41,647 bases of DNA from assembly GCA_024649995.1 (NCBI GenBank), contig JANKMX010000008.1:13958-55604 (forward strand), in the 5' to 3' direction. Shown one piece after another: positions 1 to 8,173 of the stretch; position 1 is the stretch's first letter, and every line of letters begins with the position of its first letter. The translations under genes were made by a program, and so were the position numbers. A model generated the notes under the pieces. The model was not told the origin of the DNA. It saw only the letters and a list, made by a program, of their open reading frames with translations, and ran no database searches. The stretch is from Gudongella sp. (GTDB taxonomy: Bacteria > Bacillota > Clostridia > Tissierellales > Tissierellaceae).

Positions 1-282
1 GCTTGTCTTTCTTAAGAATTTCCCTACCTTAGTTATCCATTGATCTGGGTTATCTAGAAGATGTGTTGGCGTATCCTTCGGTGTATCGATTCTCATGGTT
101 CGAAACTTCAATATATGAAAATGACTCTTATGGATTCCTACTCTCTTCTGTTTAAAGAGAACAGGTCCAGGGGAGTCAAGCTTGATTGCTATAATGAGTA
201 CTAAAAAAACAGGAGCTAAAATGATTAGTCCGAGTGTTGAAAGTATGATATCTATTAATCTTTTGATTTTTAAGTAAACCAT
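1..282 (-). CDS. Undecaprenyl-phosphate sugar transferase, N-terminal part (cut by window edge)
   Basis: Begins at an ATG at 282 preceded by GGAGG six bases upstream and runs off the left edge, so only 94 residues are seen. Residues about 8-32 form a hydrophobic membrane segment (LSTLGLIILAPVFLVLIIAI). It is followed by LFKQKRVG and FHILKFRTM, the two motifs that open the catalytic domain of the bacterial sugar transferase family (WcaJ/EpsL/PglC type). These membrane enzymes load the first sugar phosphate onto undecaprenyl phosphate for capsule, exopolysaccharide or glycoprotein glycans. The specific sugar cannot be told from this part. The pilin-like and winged-helix genes upstream on the same strand fit the start of a surface-polymer locus continuing to the left. 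Confidence 0.85.
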   Translation of the reverse strand, partial: MVYLKIKRLIDIILSTLGLIILAPVFLVLIIAIKLDSPGPVLFKQKRVGIHKSHFHILKFRTMRIDTPKDTPTHLLDNPDQWITKVGKFLRKTS

Positions 283-758
283 GTTAGTTCCTCCTGCTTC
301 GGTTATGTATATTTGTGGTGTATTGAACACCTTGTTTTCTTGATCTATATGTAGTTTTTATATTGATTTCCAGTACTACATCTTGCATAATTCCGTCTTA
401 TGATTGGATGCTTAGACGTGTAATGTTTCTGTAACATTAGTGCATTTTCAAGTTGTGCTGAAACCATTGATATCACTAACTTACAGCCTCTTTATCCTTT
501 CACCATACTCACGTCGAAAACCCAAAATCCATTTTATTCCATTTATGCAACATATTGTATGTTACGATTTTTGTACTACTACATATTGTGTTGGCCACTT
601 TTTAGTAGTCCTTACATCATACTCACCTCAAAAATAACCGAGGCTTTCATTGCGATGCTATATATTGTGGTCAAAATGTATTTTATACTTCAAATACACT
701 ATATGTTGTGGTTTTTATTCTTTTATCATACTCACGTCGTTCTATGCATCCAATCACA
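283..758. other. Gene-free region with degenerate ~110-bp repeats and an inverted repeat
   Basis: No credible gene; the short open frames lack ribosome binding sites and overlap each other. The motif CATACTCACSTC recurs at about 504, 618 and 727 (spacing 114 and 109 bp), separated by AT-rich sequence in which variants of CAATATRTAG recur. A perfect inverted repeat (TAATGTT, 5-base loop, AACATTA) lies at 421-439 and could be an operator or weak terminator. The segment is the 5' region of the sugar transferase gene and the 3' side of the prepilin gene. Confidence 0.5.
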
Positions 759-1151
759 TCACAGATAAGGTACTTCACCTCCTGTGTTATCTTCTGAGTC
801 TTCCTCCTTTGTGTCTATGTGAATCTCACATCTAAATTTCCCATTAATATAACTTATATCTCCATCGACTGGACAAACAATTCTGTTGGACAGTTCGTAC
901 TCATTTCTGTAATATGTCTCTTGAGAAAACATGTTATTATCTAGCTCATTTTCTTCAAGATAAGATTCATACTCTTGATTCAAAACTCGTAAATTATATT
1001 TACACACAGTTGCAACCGCTTTTTCCTTTATTCCACCATAGCTTACCATGGCCAAAGACAATAAAATACCGAGAATTGATATTACCACTATCAGCTCTAT
1101 TAATGTGAAACCTTTCTTGAGTTGTTTCTCAACTTTCTTATTGTCTTTCAC
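759..1151 (-). CDS. Type IV prepilin-like (pseudopilin) protein
   Basis: 130 residues from a GTG start with AGAGG eight bases upstream. A short basic leader ends KKG, followed by FTLIELIVVISILGIL, the classic prepilin peptidase cleavage site (cut after G, N-methylated Phe, Glu at +5) and membrane-embedded N-terminal helix. The remainder is short, with cysteines in CPVDGDISYINGKFRC, and reads like a small pseudopilin head (ComGC/GspG-like) rather than a full major pilin. It lies 33 bp downstream of the winged-helix gene on the same strand and is probably co-transcribed with it. No other pilus assembly genes are in view, so whether it serves a pilus, competence or secretion machine cannot be decided. 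Confidence 0.85.
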   Translation of the reverse strand: MKDNKKVEKQLKKGFTLIELIVVISILGILLSLAMVSYGGIKEKAVATVCKYNLRVLNQEYESYLEENELDNNMFSQETYYRNEYELSNRIVCPVDGDISYINGKFRCEIHIDTKEEDSEDNTGGEVPYL

Positions 1152-1184
1152 CTATGGTTCCTCTAATACATAAGACTTATACTC

Positions 1185-1832
1185 CTACTCCCACTCCCCA
1201 AAAAACTGGATTATCTTATTATCCTCATATCCCAGCTGTAGAAGGTGGTTTCTGATTATACTTTCAAAGGTGTAGCTTGATACAAGTACTCCATCATGTT
1301 CATATTTTTTGATATCAACTTTTGATATAACCGGATAACCTAAGAGCTCTGTTCCTCTCTTTTCAAGGTCATCATCCACTATTGCCTTAACCTCAAGATC
1401 GATGTCACCAGAAGATCTAACCACATTTAGGATTATCTCTGCAACTTCTCCAGCTCCGTAAAGCAGGATTGAATTGAAGCCTTTCTTTGATACCTTTCTT
1501 AGGAAATCCTCGACCCCTGCCTTTGCAAGCTTGTGAAGATCCATCAGCTCCTGGATGTAGGTAACATTAAGATAATTCTTTCTTTTCTGTCCCTTTGGGG
1601 TTACGTGATACTTTACCTTTTTTGAGGTTATGTACTCTCTTCTTACATAACCATTCATCTCGTACTCTTCTATATATGCGTTTATCATTGATGTTGCTGC
1701 TCCAATTGCCTTTCCCAGCTCTTTTTGTGTTGTATCAGGATTGTTGTCCATGTATTCAAGGATCATAAGTTCCTTATACTTCAATGTTGGCAGGAAAAAG
1801 CCGTTTTCCTTTATTGTGTCTATTTTTCTCAC
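1185..1832 (-). CDS. Winged-helix regulator with C-terminal Rossmann-like domain
   Basis: 215 residues from a GTG start; AAGAG lies just upstream and a good -10 (TATAAT, 1858-1863) about 30 bp upstream. Residues about 15-85 form a winged helix-turn-helix (TTQKELGKAIGAATSMINAYIEEY as two helices, then a wing). Residues about 118-170 carry LLYGAGEVAEIIL and LEVKAIVDDDLEKRGTELLG, the GxGxxAE nucleotide-binding turn and following segment seen in NeuD/PglD-type and CoA-binding-like domains. Proteins of this composition commonly head capsule or exopolysaccharide clusters, consistent with the sugar transferase downstream. Inference: a regulator of the surface-polymer genes that senses a nucleotide or sugar-nucleotide ligand. 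Confidence 0.75.
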   Translation of the reverse strand: MRKIDTIKENGFFLPTLKYKELMILEYMDNNPDTTQKELGKAIGAATSMINAYIEEYEMNGYVRREYITSKKVKYHVTPKGQKRKNYLNVTYIQELMDLHKLAKAGVEDFLRKVSKKGFNSILLYGAGEVAEIILNVVRSSGDIDLEVKAIVDDDLEKRGTELLGYPVISKVDIKKYEHDGVLVSSYTFESIIRNHLLQLGYEDNKIIQFFGEWE

Positions 1833-1976
1833 CTCTTAATCATTCGATAACTGAACGATTATATTGTAACATCATTGGTGATGGTAATCAATGGAATTAT
1901 GACATATTACGAGAATTTTATTTCTGATGGTAGAGAGATAAAAAAGCGGAAAGTGGAAAGTTGAAAGTGGAAAGAT

Positions 1977-2007
1977 AAGATCCTTCAGCTGCGCTTCAGG
2001 ATGACAG
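1977..2007. repeat. REP-like TTCG/AGGATGACA element
   Basis: Imperfect palindrome AGATCCTTCAGC...CTTCAGGATGACAG, preceded at 1951-1976 by a low-complexity GGAAAGTGGAAAGT run. Same family as copies at about 4976, 5257, 7560, 7635, 13700, 14030, 19060, 23135, 30150 and 40395. Always intergenic here. Confidence 0.8.
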
Positions 2008-2049
2008 AAAATTTAAAGTGGAGAGGAAAACAAAAATGACAAAAGAAAA

Positions 2050-2080
2050 GACACTTCCCTATTAATTGCTAGAAAGTGCC
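2050..2080 (-). terminator. Terminator of the pur genes
   Basis: On the minus strand GGCACTT pairs with AAGTGTC (one G-U) and is followed by TTTTCTTTT, just past the purA stop codon. A typical intrinsic terminator closing the purA end of the cluster. Confidence 0.75.
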
Positions 2081-2088
2081 TTAAATTA

Positions 2089-3360
2089 CTAGTCTATCTT
2101 TATATACTCATCCCTGCCTGGTCCGACGGAGACGTAGGTTATCTTGGTTCCAAGGGCCCGTTGGATATAGTAGATGTACGCTCTTGCTGAGGCTGGGAGT
2201 TCTTCCATTGTCCTGCATTTTGTGATGTCCTCTTTCCAGCCATACATGAACTCTATCACCGGTACTGCTCTATCAAGTCTTGGACCCACTGGGAAGTTGT
2301 TGATCTTCTCTCCGTCAATCTCATAGGCTGTGCACACCGGGATCTGTTCCATATAGGAAAGGACATCAAGCTTCGTCAGGGCTATCTCATCAGCTCCCTG
2401 GACCTGGCACCCATACCTTGTTGCAACTACGTCAAAGGCTCCAACCCTTCTGGGTCTACCTGTTGCAGCTCCGTATTCCTCTCCTGCCTCCCGAAGCTTG
2501 TCTGCCTCCTCACCTATCATCTCTGCTGTGAAGGGTCCCTCTCCAACACAGGATGAGTATGCCTTTACAACTCCCACTGTCCTGTCTAGCTTCTCCCCTG
2601 GTATCCCTGAACCGATTGGGGCATAGGCTGCAAGGGTAGATGAGGATGTGGTGTAGGGGTAGATTCCATAGTCGATGTCCCTCAATGCTCCAAGCTGGGC
2701 CTCAAACATTATGTTCTTGTCCTTCTTAATTGCACTCTCAAGGAAGACTCCAACCTCGGTGATGTAGGGCTTAAGCCTGTCGCTGAACTTTAGGAGCCAA
2801 TTGTACATCTCCTCCGGGTCAACCTTTTCCTTGCCGTAGCCTGATATGATGAGGTTCTCGTACTCAACAACATCCTTTACCCTTTCCTTTAGGGTATCCG
2901 GGAAGAGCAGCTCTCCCATCCTGATTCCCTTTTTCCTGTACTTGTCAGCATAAACAGGGGCTATCCCTCTTTTTGTTGAGCCGTACTTCCTGTCCTTTAA
3001 CCTTTCCTCCTCATACTGGTCAAGGAGTACATGGTAGGGCATGCAGATGACTGCCTTATCACTGATAAGGAGGTTCTTCTCCGTTATCTCAATCCCCTTC
3101 TCCTTAAGGCTATCCAGTTCACTGCAAAGGTGCTCTATGTCTATTACCATTCCGTTTCCCATGATATTTACAATGTCATCCCTAAGAATTCCCGAGGGAA
3201 GGAGGTTGAAGATAAACTTGCCCTTTTCGTTTACCACCGTGTGTCCTGCGTTGTTGCCACCCTGGTACCTGACTACAATATCCTGGTCCTGTGAAAGAAG
3301 GTCAACCATTCTTCCCTTGCCTTCATCTCCCCAGTTAATCCCTACTATTGCGGTTTTCAT
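2089..3360 (-). CDS. purA: Adenylosuccinate synthetase
   Basis: 423 residues, the usual length. Catalyses GTP-dependent condensation of IMP and aspartate to adenylosuccinate, the first committed step to AMP, in the cytosol. The GTP-binding P-loop variant WGDEGKG is at residues 10-16, with QGGNNAGHT at about 34-42 (IMP/aspartate site), and TTSSST plus ATGRPRR further on are also family-typical. The ATG is preceded by GGGGAGG at good spacing. It begins 15 bp after the purB stop, so the two genes that convert IMP to AMP are one transcription unit. The terminator at 2050-2080 follows. No truncation or missing active-site residue was noticed. Confidence 0.97.
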   Translation of the reverse strand: MKTAIVGINWGDEGKGRMVDLLSQDQDIVVRYQGGNNAGHTVVNEKGKFIFNLLPSGILRDDIVNIMGNGMVIDIEHLCSELDSLKEKGIEITEKNLLISDKAVICMPYHVLLDQYEEERLKDRKYGSTKRGIAPVYADKYRKKGIRMGELLFPDTLKERVKDVVEYENLIISGYGKEKVDPEEMYNWLLKFSDRLKPYITEVGVFLESAIKKDKNIMFEAQLGALRDIDYGIYPYTTSSSTLAAYAPIGSGIPGEKLDRTVGVVKAYSSCVGEGPFTAEMIGEEADKLREAGEEYGAATGRPRRVGAFDVVATRYGCQVQGADEIALTKLDVLSYMEQIPVCTAYEIDGEKINNFPVGPRLDRAVPVIEFMYGWKEDITKCRTMEELPASARAYIYYIQRALGTKITYVSVGPGRDEYIKID

Positions 3361-3375
3361 CGCTCATTCCTCCCC

Positions 3376-4806
3376 TTAGACGGAAATGTTTACCTCTATC
3401 CCAAGCTCCTCACTGTGCCTGTCAAGGACCTCCCTGACAGGTCCCTTTACAAACTCCACAACCTGGTCTACGCTTCTTCCTATAAACCTTTCAGGACGGA
3501 TCATTTCCCAGATCTCAGCCTCTGACATGTTGAATTCCGGGTCGCTTCCAAGTCTCTTAACCAGGTCGTTCTCCTGTCCGTAGACCTTTATGCCCTCTGC
3601 TGTTGCCAGGGAGTGTCTTCTGATTGCCTCGTGAAGGACCTGTCTGTCCCCTCCCTTTTTAACCCCCTCCATAAGGATGGTTTCCGTTGCCATAAAGGGC
3701 AACTCCTCCTGGAGGTGCTTCTCAATGACCTTTGGATAGACCACAAGTCCGTCTGCAACGTTAATATATAATGATAGGAGTCCGTCTGTTGCAAGGAAGC
3801 CCTCTGGTATTGAAAGCCTTCTGTTTGCAGAGTCGTCAAGGGTCCTTTCCAGCCACTGGCCTGTTGTGTTTAGGGCTGGGTTGATTGAGTCTGAGATTAT
3901 AAAGCGTGCGATTGATGCCATCCTTTCGCTCCTCATTGGGTTTCTCTTGTAGGCCATTGCAGATGAGCCCACCTGTGACTTTTCAAAGGGCTCCTCTATC
4001 TCCTTCATATGGGCCAGGAGCCTGATGTCGTTTGAGAACTTGTAGGCGCTCTGGGCTATTCCTGAAAGAACCTGAAGTACCTGGAAGTCCACCTTCCTGG
4101 AGTAGGTCTGTCCGGTGACGTGGTAGGTCCCTGAAAAGCCCAGCTTTTCGGCAATCTTCTGGTCCATTTCCTTGACCTTTTCTCCGTCTCCGTCGAAAAG
4201 CTCCATAAAGCTTGCCTGGGTTCCCGTTGTTCCCTTGGCTCCCCTCAGCCTCAGGGTTGAAAGGACAAATTCAAGGTTCTCAAGATCAAGGAGAAGATCC
4301 TGGATCCAAAGGGTTGCCCGCTTTCCGACGGTTGTTGGCTGTGCCGGTTGAAAGTGGGTGAAGCCAAGGGTTGGAAGTTTCCTATGCTCCATTGCAAAGT
4401 CAGAGAGAAGCTTAATTGTGTTGACCAGCTTCTTCCTGATAAGAATAAGTCCTTCCTTCATAAGTATAAGGTCTGTGTTGTCCCCAACAAAGCAGGAGGT
4501 TGCACCAAGGTGGATTATCCCCTTTGCATCCGGGCACTGCTTGCCGAAGGCATGAATATGTGACATCACATCATGGCGGATCTCCTTCTCCTTGGCCTCC
4601 GCCACGTCGTAGTTGATGTGGTCCATATGATCCTTCATCTGCTGGATCTGGTCCTTGCTTATATTAAGACCAAGCTCCATCTGGGATTCTGCAAGGGCGA
4701 TCCAGAGCCTTCTCCAGGTCCGAAACTTCTTATCCTCGGAAAAGAGCCTCTGCATTTCCTCCCCGGCATAGCGCTTGCTTAGGGGGCTGATGTATTTGTC
4801 GTTCAT
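3376..4806 (-). CDS. purB: Adenylosuccinate lyase
   Basis: 476 residues from the ATG at 4806. A longer open frame starts at a GTG at 4815, but that GTG lies inside the ribosome binding site (GGAGTGATTTTC before ATG), so the ATG is preferred. The fumarase/aspartase superfamily signature is seen as GSSAMAYKRNPMRSE (mobile loop with the catalytic serine). TSCF and THFQPAQPTT are the other conserved active-site blocks. It cleaves adenylosuccinate to AMP and SAICAR to AICAR, releasing fumarate, and so serves both late IMP synthesis and AMP formation. About 480 residues is the longer clostridial/eukaryote-like type. Co-transcribed with purA. Confidence 0.96.
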   Translation of the reverse strand: MNDKYISPLSKRYAGEEMQRLFSEDKKFRTWRRLWIALAESQMELGLNISKDQIQQMKDHMDHINYDVAEAKEKEIRHDVMSHIHAFGKQCPDAKGIIHLGATSCFVGDNTDLILMKEGLILIRKKLVNTIKLLSDFAMEHRKLPTLGFTHFQPAQPTTVGKRATLWIQDLLLDLENLEFVLSTLRLRGAKGTTGTQASFMELFDGDGEKVKEMDQKIAEKLGFSGTYHVTGQTYSRKVDFQVLQVLSGIAQSAYKFSNDIRLLAHMKEIEEPFEKSQVGSSAMAYKRNPMRSERMASIARFIISDSINPALNTTGQWLERTLDDSANRRLSIPEGFLATDGLLSLYINVADGLVVYPKVIEKHLQEELPFMATETILMEGVKKGGDRQVLHEAIRRHSLATAEGIKVYGQENDLVKRLGSDPEFNMSEAEIWEMIRPERFIGRSVDQVVEFVKGPVREVLDRHSEELGIEVNISV

Positions 4807-4854
4807 GAAAATCACTCCGTTCTTTTCAGTAGAAAGTAGTTAGTGGAAAGGAAA

Positions 4855-5220
4855 AACCAATTCACAAATCACAGTTCATACCCTGTCAATTAAATATATC
4901 AAAATCAAAGATTTTGGATATTTATATTGCCGGGCACGTGGCAGTTCACAATTGTTTGGGTCGAGCTTTGGGGCATAAGATCCTTCGGCAAGCCTCAGGA
5001 TGACAATAATATTGATATTACAGTCTTAGTAAACCCTCCTGTAAGAAAGCCGAGGGGAACATTTTTTGAGGACATTACCTGGCCAAGCACTCTCCGCTTG
5101 TGCCCAGCGATAGAATTCATTGAAATCTTTGATTTCATTGGAATTCATCGAAAGGGTATGAGCGGTCCGTGAAAAAATCGTTCCCGAGGGTTTCGGGACT
5201 GTAAATACGAGATGTCTCGA
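4855..5220. repeat. Composite interspersed repeat, copy 1 (downstream side of purF)
   Basis: Modules in order: CAATTCACAAATCACAGTTC-type low-complexity run; a 61-nt hairpin element at 4877-4937 (CATACCCT ... GGGCAC); a REP-like element at about 4976-5003; a module with GGGGAACATTTTTTGAGGAC (about 5055-5075); an inverted copy of the 61-nt hairpin at 5100-5160; and GAGCGGTCCGTGAAAAAATC. The same modules in the same order recur at 7447-7845, so purF and purC lie between two direct copies. No coding capacity is evident. Confidence 0.85.
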
Positions 5221-5300
5221 CTTCGCTCGACATGACGATTGGGGTCGAGCTTTAGGGTCTAAGATTCTTCGCTACCGCTCAGAATGACACCCTTTCGGCA
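5213..5300. repeat. Two further REP-like elements
   Basis: A short palindrome (TGTCTCGACTTCGCTCGACA) is followed by AAGATTCTTCGCTACCGCTCAGAATGACA-type sequence at about 5257-5290. The latter can fold on the minus strand just after the purF stop and may act as a weak terminator. Confidence 0.7.
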
Positions 5301-5317
5301 ATTATGACAGATAAGGT

Positions 5318-6697
5318 CTAGTCCTCCACTGGCACTTCCATTGGATAGTCCCCATCGAAGCAGGCCTTGCAGTAAAGGTCCCCTCCTCCAACTGACTGGA
5401 TCATTCCCTCCGTTGAAAGGAAGCCCAGGGTGTCTGCTCCGATTATCTCCTGTATCTCTTCCACAGTATGCTTGGTTGCAATCAGGTGCTCCCTGTAGGG
5501 TGTGTCTATTCCAAAGTGGCAGGTGTGGGTCACCGGTGGGCTGCTTACCCTGAAGTGGACCTCCTTGGCTCCTGCCTCCCTTAGTATCTCCACTAATCTT
5601 TTGGAGGTTGTTCCCCTTACTATGGAGTCATCCACTATCACTACTCTTTTACCCTCAATATTCTCCTTAAGGACATTAAGTTTTATCCTTACTCCCTGCT
5701 CCCTTTGCCTCTGGTTGGGCTGGATAAAGGTCCTTCCTATATACTTGTTCTTGATCAGTCCGATTTCATAGGGAATTCCCGATTCCTTGGCATAGCCAAT
5801 TGCAGCTGGCACTCCAGAGTCCGGCACTCCTATAACAACATCCGCCTCAACAGGGTATTCCCTTGCAAGGGTAGCCCCTGCATTGTGTCTTGAATGGTAC
5901 ACACTTATCCCATCTATCCTTGAGTCCGGTCTTGCAAAGTATATGAGTTCAAAGATGCAGAGTCTCTTCTTGACCCAGGTGTTCTGTCTGTAGGACTGAA
6001 CTCCATTTCCGTTTATCACCACTATCTCACCATGCTCGATATCCCGGACATACTTAGCTCCGATGGCATCAAGGGCACAGGTCTCTGAGGCCAGGACATA
6101 TCCATTTTCGGTCTCACCAAGACACAGGGGTCTAAGGCCATAGGGGTCCCTAAGGCCGATAAGCTTGTCCTCAGTTGTTATGACAAGGGCATAGGCTCCA
6201 CGGATAATCTCCGCCACCCTCTTTATTGATTCAACTATGCCATTCTTAAGGCTCCTTGCAATAAGGTTAACTATTACCTCCGTATCCACATTGGTCTGGA
6301 ATACAACCCCACCATCCTCAAGCATGTCCCTGAGGGCTGATGCGTTTACAAGGTTTCCGTTGTGGGCCAGGGCTATATGGGTGTTCCTGTAGTTTACAAT
6401 AAGGGGCTGGGCGTTTGTGACCCCTCCACCACCTGAGGTTGCATAGCGGACATGGCCGATTCCGATGTTTCCAAGGAGGTCTCCGAAGTCATCCGGGTTC
6501 TCGAATACATCTGAAACCAGTCCCTGGTTCTTGTAGGTGAATATCTTCCCATCCATGTTTGTTGCTATTCCGGCGCTTTCCTGTCCCCTGTGCTGGAGGG
6601 CAAAGAGGCCGTAATAGAGCTCCTCTGCACAATCCTGGTTCTTCTCTCTGTTATATACTCCAACAACTCCACATTCGTCCTTCATTTTATCCTTCAT
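5318..6697 (-). CDS. purF: Amidophosphoribosyltransferase (glutamine PRPP amidotransferase)
   Basis: First step of de novo purine synthesis: PRPP plus glutamine to phosphoribosylamine. The open frame reaches 6715, but the ATG at 6697 has a better placed ribosome binding site (AAGGTGA, eight bases), giving 459 residues and a short propeptide MKDKMKDE before Cys, the N-terminal nucleophile of the glutaminase domain (CGVVGVY). HRGQESAG and HNGNLVN are glutaminase motifs. VVIVDDSIVRGTT is the PRPP-binding motif. Cysteines in KKRLCIF, THTCHFG and LYCKACF match the four ligands of the structural [4Fe-4S] cluster of the Bacillus-type enzyme. Starts seven bases from the purC stop if the upstream ATG is used. 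Confidence 0.96.
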   Translation of the reverse strand: MKDKMKDECGVVGVYNREKNQDCAEELYYGLFALQHRGQESAGIATNMDGKIFTYKNQGLVSDVFENPDDFGDLLGNIGIGHVRYATSGGGGVTNAQPLIVNYRNTHIALAHNGNLVNASALRDMLEDGGVVFQTNVDTEVIVNLIARSLKNGIVESIKRVAEIIRGAYALVITTEDKLIGLRDPYGLRPLCLGETENGYVLASETCALDAIGAKYVRDIEHGEIVVINGNGVQSYRQNTWVKKRLCIFELIYFARPDSRIDGISVYHSRHNAGATLAREYPVEADVVIGVPDSGVPAAIGYAKESGIPYEIGLIKNKYIGRTFIQPNQRQREQGVRIKLNVLKENIEGKRVVIVDDSIVRGTTSKRLVEILREAGAKEVHFRVSSPPVTHTCHFGIDTPYREHLIATKHTVEEIQEIIGADTLGFLSTEGMIQSVGGGDLYCKACFDGDYPMEVPVED

Positions 6698-6721
6698 TAG
6701 GTTGGTCACCTTCATCCTCTC

Positions 6722-7426
6722 CTACTGTTCCAGTCTCTTCATTACTTCCTGGTAGGCCTCTTCAATCCCTCCAAGGTCCCTTCTGAACCGGTCCTTATCC
6801 ATCTTCTCACCGGTCTCAGTGTCCCAAAGCCTGCAGGTATCAGGTGAAATCTCATCTGCAAGGATTATCTCTCCCTTGTGCTTTCCAAACTCCAGCTTGA
6901 AGTCAACAAGCTTTAGGTTCTTTGTAAGGAAGAAGTCTGAAAGGACCTGGTTTACCTTTAGGGCCATTCCCTTTATCTTCTCAATCTCCTCTTCTGTTGC
7001 AAGCTTGAGTGCCAGGATGTGTGAATCATTTATCAAGGGGTCTCCAAGCTCATCGACCTTGTAGCTGAACTCAATTATGGGTTGGTCAAAAAGGATGCCT
7101 TCCTCGACTCCATAGCGCTTTGAGAAGGAGCCTGCTGAAAGGTTCCTTACAATAACCTCAAGAGGAACAATCTCAACCGCCTTTACAAGCTGTTCCCTGT
7201 CTGAAAGAAGCTCCATGAAGTGGTTGGGAACCCCTTCCTTTTCCAGCATCTCAAAGAGCATGCCGCTCATCTTGTTGTTGACTATCCCCTTGTCCAGGAT
7301 TGTTCCCTTCTTTGCTCCGTTACCTGCGGTTGCGTCGTCCTTGTAGTAGACTATGTAGCTATCATCGCTGTCTGTTTTGTATACCTTTTTTGCTTTTCCT
7401 TCGTACAGCATTTCAAGTTTTTTCAA
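6722..7426 (-). CDS. purC: SAICAR synthetase
   Basis: 234 residues if translation begins at the TTG at 7426, which has GGAGGG eight bases upstream; the open frame extends to another TTG at 7447 whose downstream codons overlap that site, so 7426 is favoured. Family features: [10 protein letters not shown] at the N-terminus (ATP-binding strand), VRNLSAGSF, the FKLEFG block, and [13 protein letters not shown] near the C-terminus. It joins aspartate to CAIR in the cytosol. First gene of the visible pur run (purC-purF). The other inosinate-pathway genes are not in the window, so the pur genes are scattered or rearranged here. Confidence 0.96.
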   Translation of the reverse strand: MKKLEMLYEGKAKKVYKTDSDDSYIVYYKDDATAGNGAKKGTILDKGIVNNKMSGMLFEMLEKEGVPNHFMELLSDREQLVKAVEIVPLEVIVRNLSAGSFSKRYGVEEGILFDQPIIEFSYKVDELGDPLINDSHILALKLATEEEIEKIKGMALKVNQVLSDFFLTKNLKLVDFKLEFGKHKGEIILADEISPDTCRLWDTETGEKMDKDRFRRDLGGIEEAYQEVMKRLEQ

Positions 7427-7446
7427 GAAAATCACCCTCCAGTTCA

Positions 7447-7845
7447 ATTCACAATTCTCAATTCATACCCTGTCAATTAAATATATCAAAATCAAAGATT
7501 TTGGATATTTATATTGCCGGGCACGTGGCAGTTCACAATTATTTAGGTCGAGCTTACGGGTCTAAGATACTTCGCTGACACTCAGTATGACAAGTGCCAT
7601 GCGCTTATGACGATTCGGGTCTAGCTTATGGGTCAAAGATCCTTCGGCAAGCCTCAGGATGACAATAATGTCAATTCACTGTGTGAGAAAGCCGATGGGA
7701 ACATTTTTTGAGGACATTACTTGGCCAAGCACACTCCGCTTGTGCCCAGCGATAGAATTCCTTGAAATCTTTGATTTCATTGGAATTCATCGAAAGGGTA
7801 TGAGCGGTCCGTGAAAAAATCGTTCCTGAGGGTTTCGGAGTCAAT
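7447..7845. repeat. Composite interspersed repeat, copy 2 (upstream side of purC)
   Basis: Near-identical modules to 4855-5220 in the same orientation: low-complexity CAATTCTCAATTC run, 61-nt hairpin at 7464-7524, REP-like elements at about 7560-7590 and 7635-7662, the GGGAACATTTTTTGAGGAC module, and an inverted 61-nt hairpin at 7742-7802. It fills the region where the purC promoter should lie; no PurR-type box was seen. Confidence 0.85.
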
Positions 7846-7873
7846 AAATAAAGATATTTCAACTACCCTCATC

Positions 7874-7896
7874 ATGACAAATGATTGTCATTTTTT
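7874..7896. terminator. Hairpin with T-tract
   Basis: ATGACA pairs with TGTCAT around a six-base loop and is followed by a run of T on the plus strand. No plus-strand gene precedes it; it may insulate the hydrogenase promoters from repeat-derived transcription. Confidence 0.45.
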
Positions 7897-7908
7897 ACTT
7901 GTTTTTGG

Positions 7909-7938
7909 TTGACATAATTAATCCCACTAGAATATTAT
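7909..7938 (+). promoter_or_regulatory. Promoter P1 of the hydrogenase operon
   Basis: TTGACA at 7909-7914, 18-bp spacer, TATTAT at 7933-7938. It lies about 235 bp upstream of the first hydrogenase gene, in AT-rich sequence free of repeats. Confidence 0.65.
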
Positions 7939-8018
7939 ACTGCAACACACTGAAGTTGTAAATGGAAATTCACTGTCAATCCATCTCATTTTATCTGCAA
8001 AAGAGCCCCTATACGGTG

Positions 8019-8047
8019 TTGACATAATTCCATAATGGGTGTAATAT
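8019..8047 (+). promoter_or_regulatory. Promoter P2 of the hydrogenase operon
   Basis: TTGACA at 8019-8024, 17-bp spacer, TAATAT at 8042-8047, 110 bp downstream of P1. Both share GTTGACATAATT at the -35. This leaves a leader of roughly 120 nt; no known riboswitch was recognised in it. Confidence 0.65.
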
Positions 8048-8173
8048 ATACATATATTGATTGTTATATATTTAACATTTTATTACCATTACTTTGAACT
8101 GATATAACTTTACATAAAGTCTAACGGCCATAGGTCCGGATACCTAAATTCATTAAAAGGAGCTGAAACTTAG

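Noticed and set aside
4843-5310. Small protein genes in the repeat blocks around purF/purC (for example 7671-7862 minus)
   Set aside because: They are translations of the 61-nt hairpin and neighbouring modules, lack ribosome binding sites and recur wherever the repeat recurs.
8048-8173. Riboswitch in the hydrogenase leader
   Set aside because: No conserved aptamer core recognised; sequence is mostly AT-rich with no stable long stem.
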